Shown here one piece after another: positions 1 through 11,479 of a DNA stretch of 64,000 nucleotides. The notes under the pieces are model-generated. The model was not told where the DNA came from. It saw only the letters and a program-made list of their open reading frames with translations, and searched no databases. Each line of letters starts with the position of its first letter. Within the stretch, counting starts at the first letter, position 1. Position numbers and translations under genes: made by a program. This stretch comes from Turnera subulata (Eukaryota; Streptophyta; Magnoliopsida; Malpighiales; Passifloraceae), in NCBI GenBank assembly GCA_028386065.3, contig JAKUCV010002285.1, positions 1 to 64,000 on the forward strand, written 5' to 3'.

Positions 1-1288
1 AAACAAAAATGCAAGTGAACATCGATGTCCATAAATGAACATCGATGTCTATGAGAATCTGATTCTCGCCAACAATTGGCAGCACTTAGTATTTCGGCCA
101 TATCCAGAGCTGTAGAGCTCGGATTTGAACAAACTTGGTGTCCCTAGAAAGCTAAGAATTAGAGCTACAACTTTTCTGTTCAGGCCAGACACCAGTTAGC
201 CTCTATCTACCCTTAATTCGCTGTTGAAGTTACTGGTCTCCACAACATCGATGTGGGTATTCTAGGACATCGATGTCCTGCCATGAACATCGATGTCCTT
301 GAGACTCTGGAAGTCCAAACTATTTGGCAGAGCTCAAGAACATCGATGTTCAACTCTTGGACATCGATTTTGGCAAGTTCTAAAGGTTCATTGGCCTCTG
401 GAACTTATGAACATCGATGTTCAACTCTTGGACATCGATGCTGGCAAGTTCCGAAGGTCCAAAAACCTGGCAGTAGCATTTTAACATCGATGTCTAACCT
501 CTAAACATCGATGTTTGAGACTGTCAAACACAAGGACATCGATGTCCTAAGGTGAACATAGATGTTATTTGGTCTCTGGAATCTCAAACAAATCTCACAA
601 GGCTTGGACATCGATGTTCAACCCGTGAACATCGATGTTCATGTGAGTCTGCCAAGGCCAACCTACATAGGACATCGATGTTCATCTCATGAACATCGAT
701 GTTCAATGTTCTCTGCCAAGGCCAGACTACACAGAACATCGATGTTCATGAGATGAACATCGATGTCCACTGGTCTCGGCCAAGGCAAATATCATGTGGA
801 CATCGATGTCCATCTGATGAACATCGATGTCCTGGCCTTGCAGCTCATGAACGACAATCGTTGCAAACGCAAACCGACACTCGGTTTTTCTTGGTCGAAC
901 CCTTCGACCTACTGCCAAAATCACTTTGATTGATATCTCATATCAATCAACCTCTTGTTGTCAAAACACTTTTGACAAATCAACCTCAACAACATATGTA
1001 TCACATACATACAATTAAAGACAATATGACATGATCATGCTTTATCACATAGAACATATCATGCATATTCACTAAGACATATCAAGCATATGAATATATT
1101 TGAATGGCAAAACACATATATATACCAAATCAAAAGCAGCATATCAATTGCCAAAACACCAAGACATCATGTTCAAAATCATTTGGCATATTACATACAC
1201 AAAATGATTCCTACACATGCTTAGATGATCATATCACATATGAATCATTTACACGGTTTAGAGCTTCACAAGAAGGCTCCGCTACCAC
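1..1288 (-). mobile_element. Leader region of a minus-strand Ty1/copia-like LTR retrotransposon (runs off the left edge)
   Basis: This is the internal sequence following the LTR at 1289-2891 when read on the minus strand. A primer-binding site candidate, TGGTAGCGGAGCC, lies one base inside the LTR end (about 1275-1287 on the complement) and resembles the initiator-Met tRNA primer site of copia elements. No gag or pol coding is visible before the window ends. The distal part (19-855) is a dense palindromic repeat array; 860-1270 is AT-rich and featureless. The leader interpretation depends on reading 1289-2891 as the 5' LTR. Confidence 0.6.
19..855. repeat. Array of paired palindromes with core ACATCGATGT
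   Basis: There are 18 exact copies of ACATCGATGT, at 19, 39, 245, 267, 287, 340, 411, 484, 504, 536, 608, 629, 672, 693, 736, 757, 800 and 821. Three one- or two-base variants lie at 361, 432 and 556. Most are extended to the 14-bp palindromes GAACATCGATGTTC or GGACATCGATGTCC. They come in pairs whose starts are 20-22 bp apart. From 600 to 855 the pairs sit in a four-copy tandem repeat of exactly 64 bp (starts 608, 672, 736, 800) that also shares a CTCTGCCAAGGCCA-like segment. Short reading frames through the array only reflect the repeat. Confidence 0.95.
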
Positions 1289-2891
1289 TGTAAGTTTCCC
1301 TAGGCTATATGACAATCATATACAAGCAAAAGATGCAGCGGAAGCAAAGGAAACTTAGCCAAGAACCACATGTGAAGCATATAAACCGTATAACAAAATT
1401 TCGTACCTTGTTCGGTTGAGGTCTTTCACCCAACTGCTGGAACGAATCATCTAGACCAAGACGAAGGCTGGAACGAATCAGTTAGAGCAAGAAGAAGCCC
1501 TGCTCCTCTACGGTATCCACACGAACCGTGACCTTCCCGGAATCGTCACACGAATCCAAGAACGAGCTCCCCGGACTGATGTGCTAGCAAGAGTAAAACC
1601 GGGGCTTGTGTTTGTGGTGTTTTGGTGTTCCTTTTCTTTCACAAAGAAAGGGGTAAGTGTGTGTTTTCTCAAGCTCTCAAGAACACTTCTCAAGGCTCAA
1701 TACTCTGAATTTTTCAGACCCAAAAACGTTGGATACACCTTGCATAATCAGATTATGCTTTTGATCTAATCCAACTCACAAAAGGTGGAAGACAAGGTGG
1801 CCAACACCTTTGGCCACATGATTAAGATTCTCATCATCATGTCCACCATTAAGCACAATGGAATACACATCACATGGCCTCAATAATGGTTCAATAAATC
1901 TGATATTTAGTGAGCCAAACCACCCCAAAAACGTCCATGGTCCAACCACGGTCCATCCACGGTTTAACCGCGGTCCAACCACACCCGGTCCAACCATGGT
2001 CCAACCACGGTTCGACCATCTGCTCGAATCAACGGTTCTATGTGTGTGACCCTGTAGGCACTTGTAACGTCCGGCAATAATTGTAAAATCCCATTTTACA
2101 ATTATAAGCAAAGAGCGGCGTCTAGCAACACATCATTGCTACCCGAACGACAAGATCAGTACTGATTCTCTATGCCTCGGAATATGTCATCGTCCCTTCG
2201 TCCCTTTATCAAGATTAAACCGAGACATGGAATATGTCAATCTCGTATATGTTTAATCTCGGTTTCTTGATCCTCGAGTTAACTGTGTAAAACGGATACC
2301 AATGATATCAACATATCATAATCCGAGCACGGCCGTGCATTTACAGTTCAACTCTATCAAGAAACCATCCGATAATATACCCGTTATATGGGTTGGACGA
2401 ATCCCCTCTTGATCAATCAAAACCCACTACATACTCGGCATATACCCAATGATTACCCTTATGTCCACCCAGTTACGGGTGACTAGGAATAATATCAAAG
2501 TACATGATTCATATGTTGGATACCTTGACGATCTCAGGTCGGAGGACAATCACATCTATAAGAACCACTAATGACATACATATAACGTTCCATGTAGTGT
2601 TCTTATGTGGGTCGGTCCAGTCCACAAGTTCTCCAACTTGTACCCGTATGTAGAATTCATATCACATATAAATTCTCAACATACGCTAGTCTTAACTTAT
2701 TATTACAACCCATCCGTAATAATAACCGACTAGGGACATTTAAGAATATACATATCAAATATATATATACTTGGGTTATAAGTATGTGCAAGCGTTTATC
2801 TCATAAACGATACTTATTGGAATAACCTTAAAGTGTATGTACATGACTATAAATAAACATCCATGATTGGCTTTTGGGCATATTACTAACA
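1289..2891 (-). mobile_element. 5' LTR of a copia-like element (LTR family A, copy 1)
   Basis: On the minus strand the sequence begins TGTTAGTAATATGCCC at 2891 and ends CTTACA at 1289. The two solo LTRs at 3430-4939 and 26534-28044 share these ends and are alignable along their length. Length is about 1.6 kb, against 1.51 kb for the solo copies. Part of the difference is an expanded GGTCCAACCACGG tandem stretch near 1938-2030. The flanks (accac left, catcc right) do not form a TSD, as expected if the left side is the element's own interior rather than host DNA. Confidence 0.8.
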
Positions 2892-3429
2892 CATCCATCC
2901 AGTCCAGCTAAGAAGACAGTAAAGAAGCGCTGTGTGGGAGGCAACCCACAATTTAAGGTAGTTTTAGTGTTTTGAGTCTTTTATTTTTATTAATTTTTGT
3001 TTTTTTTTTGAGTCTATGCAGATTGCAAGAAGAAGGAATTTTGTTAGGAGAGATTAACCACATTGAGGAAGGGTCAAAGCGAATTCTTCATCAAATTAAC
3101 CAGAGAAGCTTTTCTTAAACTCAAACTTTTACTTTTCTGCGTAATTTGTGCGATGATTTGCTTGAGTGCTTTGTTGGATTTTATTTGTTTTGATGCATTC
3201 ATATACATTTAGCACTTATCCTTAGGTTCCGATGGCAAGCCCATAACAAACTAGGTTAAATTAGAGGAGACAATTTTTAGGATTTTCTTTATTTTTCTAG
3301 CACGTTAGGATTTTTCACTTTTCATAATTCATTAAAAAGATAAAAATAAAAAAATAGAAAATCACAAAAAAATCAGAAAAACATTTCAGAAAATCACAAA
3401 AAATCGAAAATAAAAAATTGGGTTAGGAT
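2892..3429 (+). mobile_element. Athila-like Ty3/gypsy element, segment 1 (post-pol region)
   Basis: The segment carries GAAGCGC followed by the hairpin TGTGGGAGGCAACCCACA at 2933-2950 (6-bp stem). A GGGAGGCAACCCA hairpin like this is a recurrent landmark downstream of pol in plant Athila/Tat elements. The rest is AT-rich (3290-3420, many short A runs) and non-coding. The segment continues after the solo LTR at 4940. Assignment rests on this landmark plus the polypurine tract and ORF further right. Confidence 0.6.
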
Positions 3430-4939
3430 TGTTAGTGTAATGACCAAAAGCCAATCATTGGATGATTATATAGCCATGTATATTTATTAAGGTTTTATTC
3501 CAATAAATATGTTTATCAGTGATAAACGCTTGCACATATTTATAACTTAAGAATTTTATATTCTTGAATTGTCCCTAGTTGATTATTATTATGGATGGGT
3601 TGTAATAATAAATTATGACTAGCGTATGTTGAGAATTCTATGAGATATGAATTCTACATACGGGTACAAGTTAGAGAACTTGTGGTCTGGACTGACCCGA
3701 CATAAGAACACTACATGGACTGTTATATATGTTGTCATTAGTGGTTCTTATATGTATTGTCCTTAGACCTGAGATCATCAAGGTTCCCAACATGTGAGTC
3801 GTATACTTTGATATTACTTTTAGTTACCTGTAACTGAGTAAACCTTAGAGTAATTATTGGGTATATGATGTAATGTGTAGTGGGTTTTGTAAGATCAAGA
3901 TGGGATTCGTCCAACCCATATAACGGGTATCTTATTAGTTGGGCCCCTTGATAGAGTTGAACTGTAAATGCATGGCCATGCTCGGATTAAGTGATATGGA
4001 GATATCATTTGTATCTGTTTTACACAGTTAACTCGGGAATCAAGAAACCTTAGATTAAACATATACGAGAATGACATATTCCATGTCTCTTGTTTGATCT
4101 TGATATAATGGGACGAAAGAATAATGACATTTTACCGGGGCATAATGAATCAGTACTGATCTGGTCACTTGGGTAGCAATGATGTGTTGTTAGACACCGC
4201 TCATTGTTTATAATTATAAAAAAGAGTTTATAATTATTGCCAACGTGATTAGTGCCTACAGGGTCACACACTTAGAACTGTTGATTCGAGCTAGTGGTTA
4301 GACCATGATTGGACCATGGTTGGACCGGGCCATTTGGGTTGATCGGTTCAATAGTTACCAGAATTATTGAACCTGAATTATTGTCCAAAAGGCATGAAAG
4401 GATGTGTTGTTTTATATATATATTGATATATATGATTGAGTTAGTGGAGACATGATCATGTGGATGATTGTGACTAAAGTATAGATAATAGAAAACACAA
4501 TCATGCACGATAAGATGTATGTATGATTAGGTTGGCCATTTCTATATTAATTAACATTGATATGTATATGTGATATACATGAAAGAGAGCTGAGTATAGA
4601 CTTAACACACTCACTTCATACTTGAGGAAAACACATCAAACACTCTCTAGTCTCTAGCTCTTGGAAATTCTGCAGCTAGCACTGCGGTTCGGGAGTACTC
4701 GGGTTAGTGATCGTGAGACGGTTGCTAGCGGTCATCAACGGTTCGTGTGGATACCATACAGGAGTCGGATTTCTGTCCGGTTCTTGCTGATTCGTATCAT
4801 CAGTTGAGTGAAAGATCTCGACCAAACCAGGTACGAAATTTTGTTATTCGGTTTACCCCGTTTCACATGGATCCTCCATTAGTTCCGGATTTTTCGGCTG
4901 CGTATTTTGTTTCTTTGTTTGAATACCCGGTTACTTACA
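3430..4939 (+). mobile_element. Solo LTR, family A copy 2, with 5-bp target-site duplication AGGAT
   Basis: It starts TGTTAGTGTAATG and ends ACTTACA. The pentamer AGGAT occurs immediately on both sides (3425-3429 and 4940-4944), the size made by copia integrases. No internal region is present, so this is a solo LTR left by LTR-LTR recombination. It matches the 26534-28044 copy in length (1510 versus 1511 bp) and order of landmarks. It contains the short TGGTTGGACC repeats near 4305-4330 and no coding sequence. Confidence 0.9.
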
Positions 4940-5754
4940 AGGATATACCGATTAGTGCACCGTGGCGTATAAGGAGGACAATTAGCGCGCCCACGGGCTA
5001 GAAAAGGCACACTAACCCGCGCATCAGCACGCACCAAGGCGCGCCAACGCGCACCAACCAGCCCAGCCGGACGCACCACAAGCGCACCCGAGAGCACCCA
5101 GGCGCACCAATCGACACACCCGCAGGTGCGCCAACCAGGGCACCAGGGCACGCCAAAGGCGGACTGACCCGAGAGCAAGGAGGCCAAGGCGCAACCGACT
5201 TGAATTTTCGGAGCAGCCCCTTTGCGATTTTTTTTACTTAGTCCTACACCCACCAAAAATATATATAGGTTAGTATTCCTTTAGTTTTTAGGATTTAGTT
5301 TTTTGTTTTATTTTATTTAGGGATTTTCTAATCCTTAGAGAAATAGGATTCCCAGAGCACACCCACTTTGAATACTAGTTTGAGGAGGATTCCTAGCACC
5401 CATAGGACAAGAAGTCGGCACCAACACACCCTTTTCCACTGCCTCTAGAGCCTATAAATACACACCCATACCCTCATATTTTTCCACACCAAATCATCCA
5501 AGCTCTAGAGATCCATACACCTAGTGCCGATTTTACTTCCCTAGCACCCTTTAGGTTTTTCTTTGATTTTTCTTTTCGTCTCCTACCCACTTTAGCCTTA
5601 TTCTGTATTGAGGATGTTTGTTAATTATTTGTATATTTAAAGGTATACAATGGATTTGGATTACAAATATCATGGTTTTGGATGTTTGATTTGGTTACAT
5701 GAATTGTTTGATACATTCACCGTCTGGGCTAAATTTTGATATAATAGATTTCAT
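4940..5754 (+). mobile_element. Athila-like element, segment 2, with GC-rich patch and promoter-like sequence
   Basis: Around 4985-5165 the sequence is GC-rich and repeats variants of GCGCACCAA. This is abrupt against the AT-rich surroundings. A TATA-like box (CTATAAATA, about 5452-5460) is followed by CA-rich leader-like sequence, the arrangement of an LTR or internal promoter. No coding region is visible. The boundary between element parts here is uncertain. Confidence 0.45.
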
Positions 5755-6200
5755 AGAGCTAGTGACGGAAAATAGTGACTAATTATTTAATTGCGACTGA
5801 TTTTTCTACCATATTATTAACATGTAAATTGTTTTCACTTGCCAAAGTCAAAAGTGCAACCAAAAAAGTAACGAACATTTGTGACCAATAAGATTGTGAC
5901 GGAAATTTCCGTCGAACATTGTTTGGGTCACAATTTTGATCACACACTTTGGTCACATGTTCCGTCATAAATATTGGTCACAAATCCGTCACACACTTTA
6001 GTCACATGTTCCGTCACAAATATTGGTCACAAATCCGTCACAAATAAATCGGTCGCAAAATCCGTCACTACCTTATTAGCTACCACAATTTTGCGACCAA
6101 AAATTTTAGTCATAAAATACGTTGCAATTCAAATTAGTGACCGATTTAAAGGTAAAAATGGTCGCTAACATGGTAAGAAAACAACATTTTTCTAGTAGTG
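5755..6200. mobile_element. Terminal fragment of a CACTA (En/Spm) DNA transposon
   Basis: The right end reads ...TTTTTCTAGTAGTG, the complement of the CACTA terminus CACTACTAGAAAAA. Inside it are many direct and inverted copies of GTGACGGA, TTGGTCAC and TCCGTCAC, typical of CACTA subterminal repeats. The left side begins abruptly near CTAGTGACGG and lacks a complete CACTA terminus. The trinucleotide GAG lies just outside both ends (5756-5758 and 6201-6203), which would fit a 3-bp TSD with a trimmed left end. No transposase is present. Confidence 0.75.
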
Positions 6201-6213
6201 GAGCAACCCTAGG

Positions 6214-7401
6214 ATGGCCAACACCAACCCTTGCCGACCCAACTTCACCATCACCGACCATACCCCGCGCTTTATGCCTATGCCTAAGTTTACCGAGTAC
6301 GATCCGGGATGGATTTCTGAAGAGAATCGCTCTAGGTTTGACAAGCTTATTAGGAGGCCTCTAATTCCTACGAGGTACATTGATTTTGAGGTGGTTGAAT
6401 CTTACAATCTTGAGGAGCCGATTGGCAAGTATCTTGCCAACATAGGACTAGTCGATTTTTGCAAGATTAGGGAGCCGTCATTTCGAGGAGCTTACTTATG
6501 AGTTTCTTGCTACTTTTGGGTATGACGTGGATCTCAAGGACATTCATGATCCCTGCTATGTCAAGTTTCGACTTGCAAGGAAAGAAAATGAGATGAGCTT
6601 AATTGATTTCAAAAAGATTTTTGGTTTTGATGCCGAAGAATGGCGAGTTCCTAGCTGTAGCTTTAATGGAAGAGTCATGATGGACACGATTTGCAATGAT
6701 TCATACATTCTTGGCTCTGGCTTGGCTAATGACTTGTGCATTAAGGACAATGCACTGAGGTATTTATACAGAGTTTTGGCACACTCTTTCTTTGGAAGAA
6801 CCAAAGATGCACACAAGGTGCAATGTGATGAGCTTTTTGTACTCTTTTGCATGGTTCACGGGTACAAACTCAATGGAGGACTTTGGTTGCTGCAAAATTT
6901 TGCTCATATTTGCAAAGGAGAAGGCGAAATAGCATGTGGAGGGCTGATCACTCATATTGCAAAATTTTTAGGAATTAACCTAGAACCCTACATTTTGACC
7001 CCTTCTGACCTCGCAATTGAGACTGTGCATAAGCATGTAGCCGCAACAATGGCCTTAGAACTCCATGAACCCATTGATCCATATCCTTTTAGTGATGAAG
7101 AAGAGGTTGATGAGGAATGCTTTTGTGTTAGCACACCACCGATCCACCGTAAGCCACCATCGTCTACATCATCCGTGGAATCCGATTCCTCCAACATCTT
7201 CGACTTTCTCATGGGATGGAAAGCTCAAGTCGATGGCATCGCCAATCTCAACAAGACCACCGGCGAATTACTCTCTCAAATGGAAAAGTTGGTTGACATT
7301 GTTGATAAGTTAGGGAGAGTCGTAAATTGGATGAACAAGAGAAGACCATCGCGCAACTTAGGAAGAAGCTAGAGAACATTGAGAACAAACTTGCCGAGTA
7401 G
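6214..7401 (+). pseudogene. Athila-type retrotransposon ORF protein, broken by two frameshifts
   Basis: The reading frame from ATG at 6214 has the look of the plant 'ATHILA ORF-1 / retrotransposon Orf1 C-terminal' proteins: a segment RRPLIPTRYIDFE, a REPSF motif, then FKKIFGFDAEEW and a long hydrophobic helical part. It ends in a serine-rich acidic linker and a short C-terminal coiled coil. A one-base frame change near 6482-6485 puts a stop at 6499. A second near 7310-7330 diverts the frame from a Lys/Glu-rich coiled coil that closes at the TAG at 7399-7401. Catalytic motifs are absent and function is unknown. It lies between the pol-distal landmark and the polypurine tract, the env-like position. 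Confidence 0.7.
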
Positions 7402-9348
7402 TTTCATGCATCATCATTCTATGTGTTGTGTTTTTATTGCTTTATGTCTTTTACTTTTATAGGATGCAGTAAATGCTAGTCATCCTCGTGGCAATTTAAA
7501 TTTCGTGTCAATTGTGTTTAATTTTGGTGTCATGAACACCTAGTGGCAATGCAATTTCGATTTCTCTATCTCTCTTATGGCTAATTCTTACTTTCTCTCT
7601 CACTTGGATTATCTTTTGTTATGTGCTATACATGTTTCGATCTATGTTTGAGGAGAGTGCCTCTCCTATTTCCCTATCTTTTTATCCTTTGTTTCTTTTC
7701 TTTCTTGGTCAATAAGGACATTGTCCGATTTAAGTATGAGGAGGGGGAACAAATTCTTTGCAATTTGTTTGTTTTTATTTGTTTGTTTTTAGTGTCAATA
7801 AGAGCATGTTTTTTACTTTAATATATTGAGTATGCATATTTTTTATTCTAAATTACTTAGTAAAAAGCCATTACTTCTTTAAAAAAATTGTTTTCAAAAT
7901 CGTTTTCAACTTCATTTTTCAAAATTCTTTTCCAATTTGTTTTTCACAAAAAAAATTGATAAAAAAATAAAAATTTTCGAAAAAATCAAAAAAAAATTTC
8001 TTTGTTTTTCAAATTGTTTTCAAACCCACCATTCTATGATCAAGATGATTTTGTTGATGGATAACGAAGAGAGTTACTTTGAGTTTTTGGAATCTTTTTT
8101 TTTAGATGCAAGAAGTTTGATTTTTTTATTGATCTTGTGTTTATACTTAGTTATGATGAATTCATGCAAGTTCTAGCATTGTTTGCCTAGCATTTTTTGA
8201 CACCCTATGCATTGTTTTTCAAAATCTTTGACGTCAATATATATGTCCTAGAAAAAGTTTTCAGAACTTTTCAAAGTGATTTTTTCTCATAGATGCTCAA
8301 TGAAAGAGATGATTTAGGCATTCTTTATTTAAACCAACAAGCCAATAAAAAGCCTACCCTTTATCATTATCCCTTGTTTAAACCCTTTGAGCCTAAATCA
8401 TGGTAGCTAATTTTTCTTTCTTTACCCATATTTACCCACCGTTAACCCTTTGAAACCTTATAGCTACCATTTTTTTCTTTCATTATCCATACCCTATTTT
8501 TCAAAGTTCCTTATGAGATTTTTGTTCTATGTTTTTAACAAAATTCTTTCTATGATAAGTGCAATTGTACCGTATCTTTTCACATCCAAGAGGTCTATGC
8601 ATTGAAGATGTTTGCAGTTTCAATTGTTTCAAATATATTATGGAATGTTAAGCGTAGAAGAAAAAAAAAAGGAAGAAGATAAAGAAAAAAATGGGCAAAG
8701 TTGATTCAAAAAAAAAGAGAAAAAAATTTCAGAAAAAAAATCCAAAAAAGAGATGGAAATTGCGCAATCAGTGTTCCTGAAACAAGTTGAATTTCTTTTG
8801 ATGATCATATGATGGATGTTACTTCAAGACTTGCACTTTGAGAAAATTTTTTCAGTTACTTGATAATGCATATTGCAATCTTTTCTTAAGTGAATTTTTG
8901 AACTTTGATTTCCCTATACACCTTTTCATTCATCAACCTTTACCCAAGACCCCATTACAATCCTTTGTAAAGTCCTCTTGATCTTTTTGAGAGTGTTTAT
9001 TCAATAGTGGAGTTAAGTTCTGGAATTTGCCTATGGGACTTGTTTTTCAAATTTTCACGACGTCAATTTATTTTTGCATGCATATGAGAAATCAATTTTT
9101 GCTAAGTGAATTGTGTGACAGCTTGTGTGGGTAAGTCTGACTATGGCATGGATGTTTTTTCACGAGATTTTCTTTCTTTCTTGGCATTTGACCTTAAATG
9201 ATTTTTCCTAAGCTCTTGGTGATTATCTTGGAAGTCTTGACATGAATTCTTTTTGAATGTGTGATTTGGTGGAGATTTTCTAAACCCTCATTTGGTTTAT
9301 TTTATTTTATTTGCTTGAGGAGAAGCAAAGTTTAAGTTTGAGGAGATT
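7402..9348 (+). mobile_element. Athila-like element, 3' non-coding region and polypurine tract
   Basis: No gene is visible. A conserved-looking GGACATTGTCCGATTTAAG block lies near 7716-7735, followed by long A- and T-rich runs (7860-8000, 8660-8760). Near 9310-9330 is the hairpin TTTGCTTGAGGAGAAGCAAA, then TTTAAGTTTGAGGAGATT, the purine-rich tract that primes plus-strand synthesis immediately before the 3' LTR. This hairpin-plus-PPT order is a familiar Athila/Tat landmark. Confidence 0.65.
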
Positions 9349-11138
9349 TGATAACATCTAAATGTTAGTGTTTTTATGATGGTTTTGAATGGCTTTTTCT
9401 CTATATTCTTGATCGATAATGTGTATAATCTTTTATATTATTGTGTGTTTCCATGCATTGTGTCAATTAGTACTTCAATTTTGTTGATTAAGTATTTTTA
9501 TCAGGAATTTATCGCTTTTATTGAAGAATGGAAGGTTTTTAGCCAAGTTTGGAAACCAGGCCCAATTTAGAAAACTTTCTGCAGTGAGCATAGTCGACTA
9601 TTTTGAAGATTTAGGGAGTTCTAGGGATCAAAATTAAGTGAGACCAATTGGAGACGAAAATAGACTTCTAGAGCCTTCTATGGATTAAATTTCATAATTT
9701 TTGATCTTTTCTACAAGGAACAGTAATTATTTTAATCCAGCCCAGGATGCAGATTTTTCTGTGCCGACCCAGGCTCAGTTTTTTGGCGATATCGTGTGCT
9801 ACAGAAGTCTAATTTAAGAGTTATTTTTATAAAAAGGAAGCTGAAAACATTATCTAGAACTTTGTATAAGAGACCAACACCCGTTTGGACGTCTTTTAGG
9901 AGTAAAGTGGCGTGCAATTTTCGGGTCAGAAAAGAGGCAAAAGTCCAACTTGGAGTGCAAGTCAAGAATTCAATTTTCGTTCAAAGTAGGAGAGCCTCAC
10001 CGACTTCCAGCAGTTAAAGTCAGTATAAAAGGACCCCTAGGTTGACATATTCAGGAGGCAGAAGTCAGAGGGCGAAGCTCTACCGAATTAGTTAGTTATT
10101 AGGTCACACACACTAGTAGGGTTAGGGTTTTCTACTCTTTTGGATCCTCTAGGTGGAGCCGAATTCCTCATCCAACTTCAAAGGTTATTCCCCACAACAA
10201 TTCATCGTTTTTCCAGCAAGATTTGAAGGTTTAAAGTCACAGAATCACCAGTCCAAATGCAGCAGAATTCGAGTCAAGAGGAGCAAGAAGTCGACGCCAC
10301 ATCCATCAACAACAATCGACCAATCGATCCCTCTCTCTCTCTTTTATTCGTTTTTCTTTTTGTTAAATTGTTTACTTGATGAATTCTTGTGAGATTTGAT
10401 TGATTGCTATTTTAATATGAGGAACTAATTCTCTAATCTAGGATTAGGGATGTAGCTAATTACTTCTATGGTTTTATTATCTATGGATTGATGTTTATTC
10501 AATTAATTGTTCAATCTATGTGTGCCGAATTTATTATCTACTTTGGATTGATTCTTATTGATTGCAACATGTGAGAGCTGCGTGATTTATATGATGATAC
10601 CTAGAAGAATATAGATTGATTGATGCTAAAATATTCGAGAGCTGATAGTTTCTTAGGGCTTGATTGATTGTTTTGAGCTTAATGAGTTTAGTATTGAAGC
10701 TAGGCTATGCGAGAACTAGGTAGTAATCTTTGCTGAATATTTGATTCAACATGTGAGAGCTGAGGATTAAGACATTAAAAAAAATTGCCCACAATCACAT
10801 ATCAATAGGAGAAATCGACATCCATAAATAATAAACCTAGAAAGTAATTATGTGAATCCTGTTTTCCTAGAGTGCTTTAGATATTGATAGAACTTCACTT
10901 TAGATTAAGTTTGCGATTTTATTTCTTTTCCTTCTACCCTAGTCGACATCACCCTACACCATCTTTTAATTGATTTGCCTAGATAATCATAAGCTGTGAT
11001 TTAGATAGTACTTATTTCCCTTGTTCCGTGGATCGACCTTGATTAGACTACTACACTACATAGTACACTGTGCGCTAGCAATTAATAATCGTTGCGTTTA
11101 CTCGTGAGTTATTTGTGTGTCGTTTTGTGAATTGATCA
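9349..11138 (+). mobile_element. 3' LTR of the Athila-like element
   Basis: It starts TGATAACATCTAAATG directly after the polypurine tract. A likely end is the TGATCA at 11133-11138, giving about 1.79 kb. A TATA box (TATAAAAGG, 10024-10032) sits mid-LTR, followed by a plausible leader, consistent with the U3/R boundary. No protein is encoded. The right edge is inferred from a terminal CA and the change to copia-related sequence just beyond; no TSD was confirmed. Confidence 0.6.
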
Positions 11139-11174
11139 AGAATTATAAATTTAAAAAATCACGCGTAAAAATAA

Positions 11175-11479
11175 TGGTATCAGTATCCAAGTAAGATCTG
11201 AATGCTTTTTTCTTTTTAAAAAGAGTTTTTAAGCATAATTTTAAAAAACTATTCTCTAGAACAAAAACAAGGAAACAATTCCAAATACGCCCTAAGCATT
11301 TCAAGATAAAGTTCTACTTTCTCAGGGAGGCACAGAAAGATGGTGAAGTTCTACTAGAGTATTGCAAGACTGAAGAATAGACGACAGACATTCTCACAAA
11401 AGCTTTGCCTGAAGGCAAGTTTCAGTATCTGCGAGAGAAGCTAGGAATTTGCAGCATCAAAGTCAAGAAGGAGTGTTAA
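11175..11479 (+). pseudogene. Deleted Ty1/copia relic: primer-binding site joined to the RNase H C-terminus
   Basis: TGGTATCAG at 11175-11183 resembles a copia initiator-Met primer-binding site. About 110 bp later, 11291-11479 encodes the last ~60 residues of a copia polyprotein (HFKIKFYFLREAQ, DILTKALPEGKFQYLREKLG, ending in EC and a stop). An in-frame TAG interrupts it near 11378-11380. The following TGTTAATTG looks like a 3' LTR start. All of gag, protease, integrase and most of RT are missing, so this is an internally deleted remnant. Confidence 0.7.

Noticed and set aside
19..855. CRISPR-like appearance (short palindromic repeats at regular spacing).
   Set aside because: The genome is plant nuclear, the spacers are only 6-12 bp or are themselves repeated, and no cas gene is present.
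253..929. Several overlapping short open frames on both strands encoding repeats such as NIDVH and EHRC.
   Set aside because: They are translations of the ACATCGATGT palindromes in different phases, occur on both strands, and have no consistent start or codon bias.
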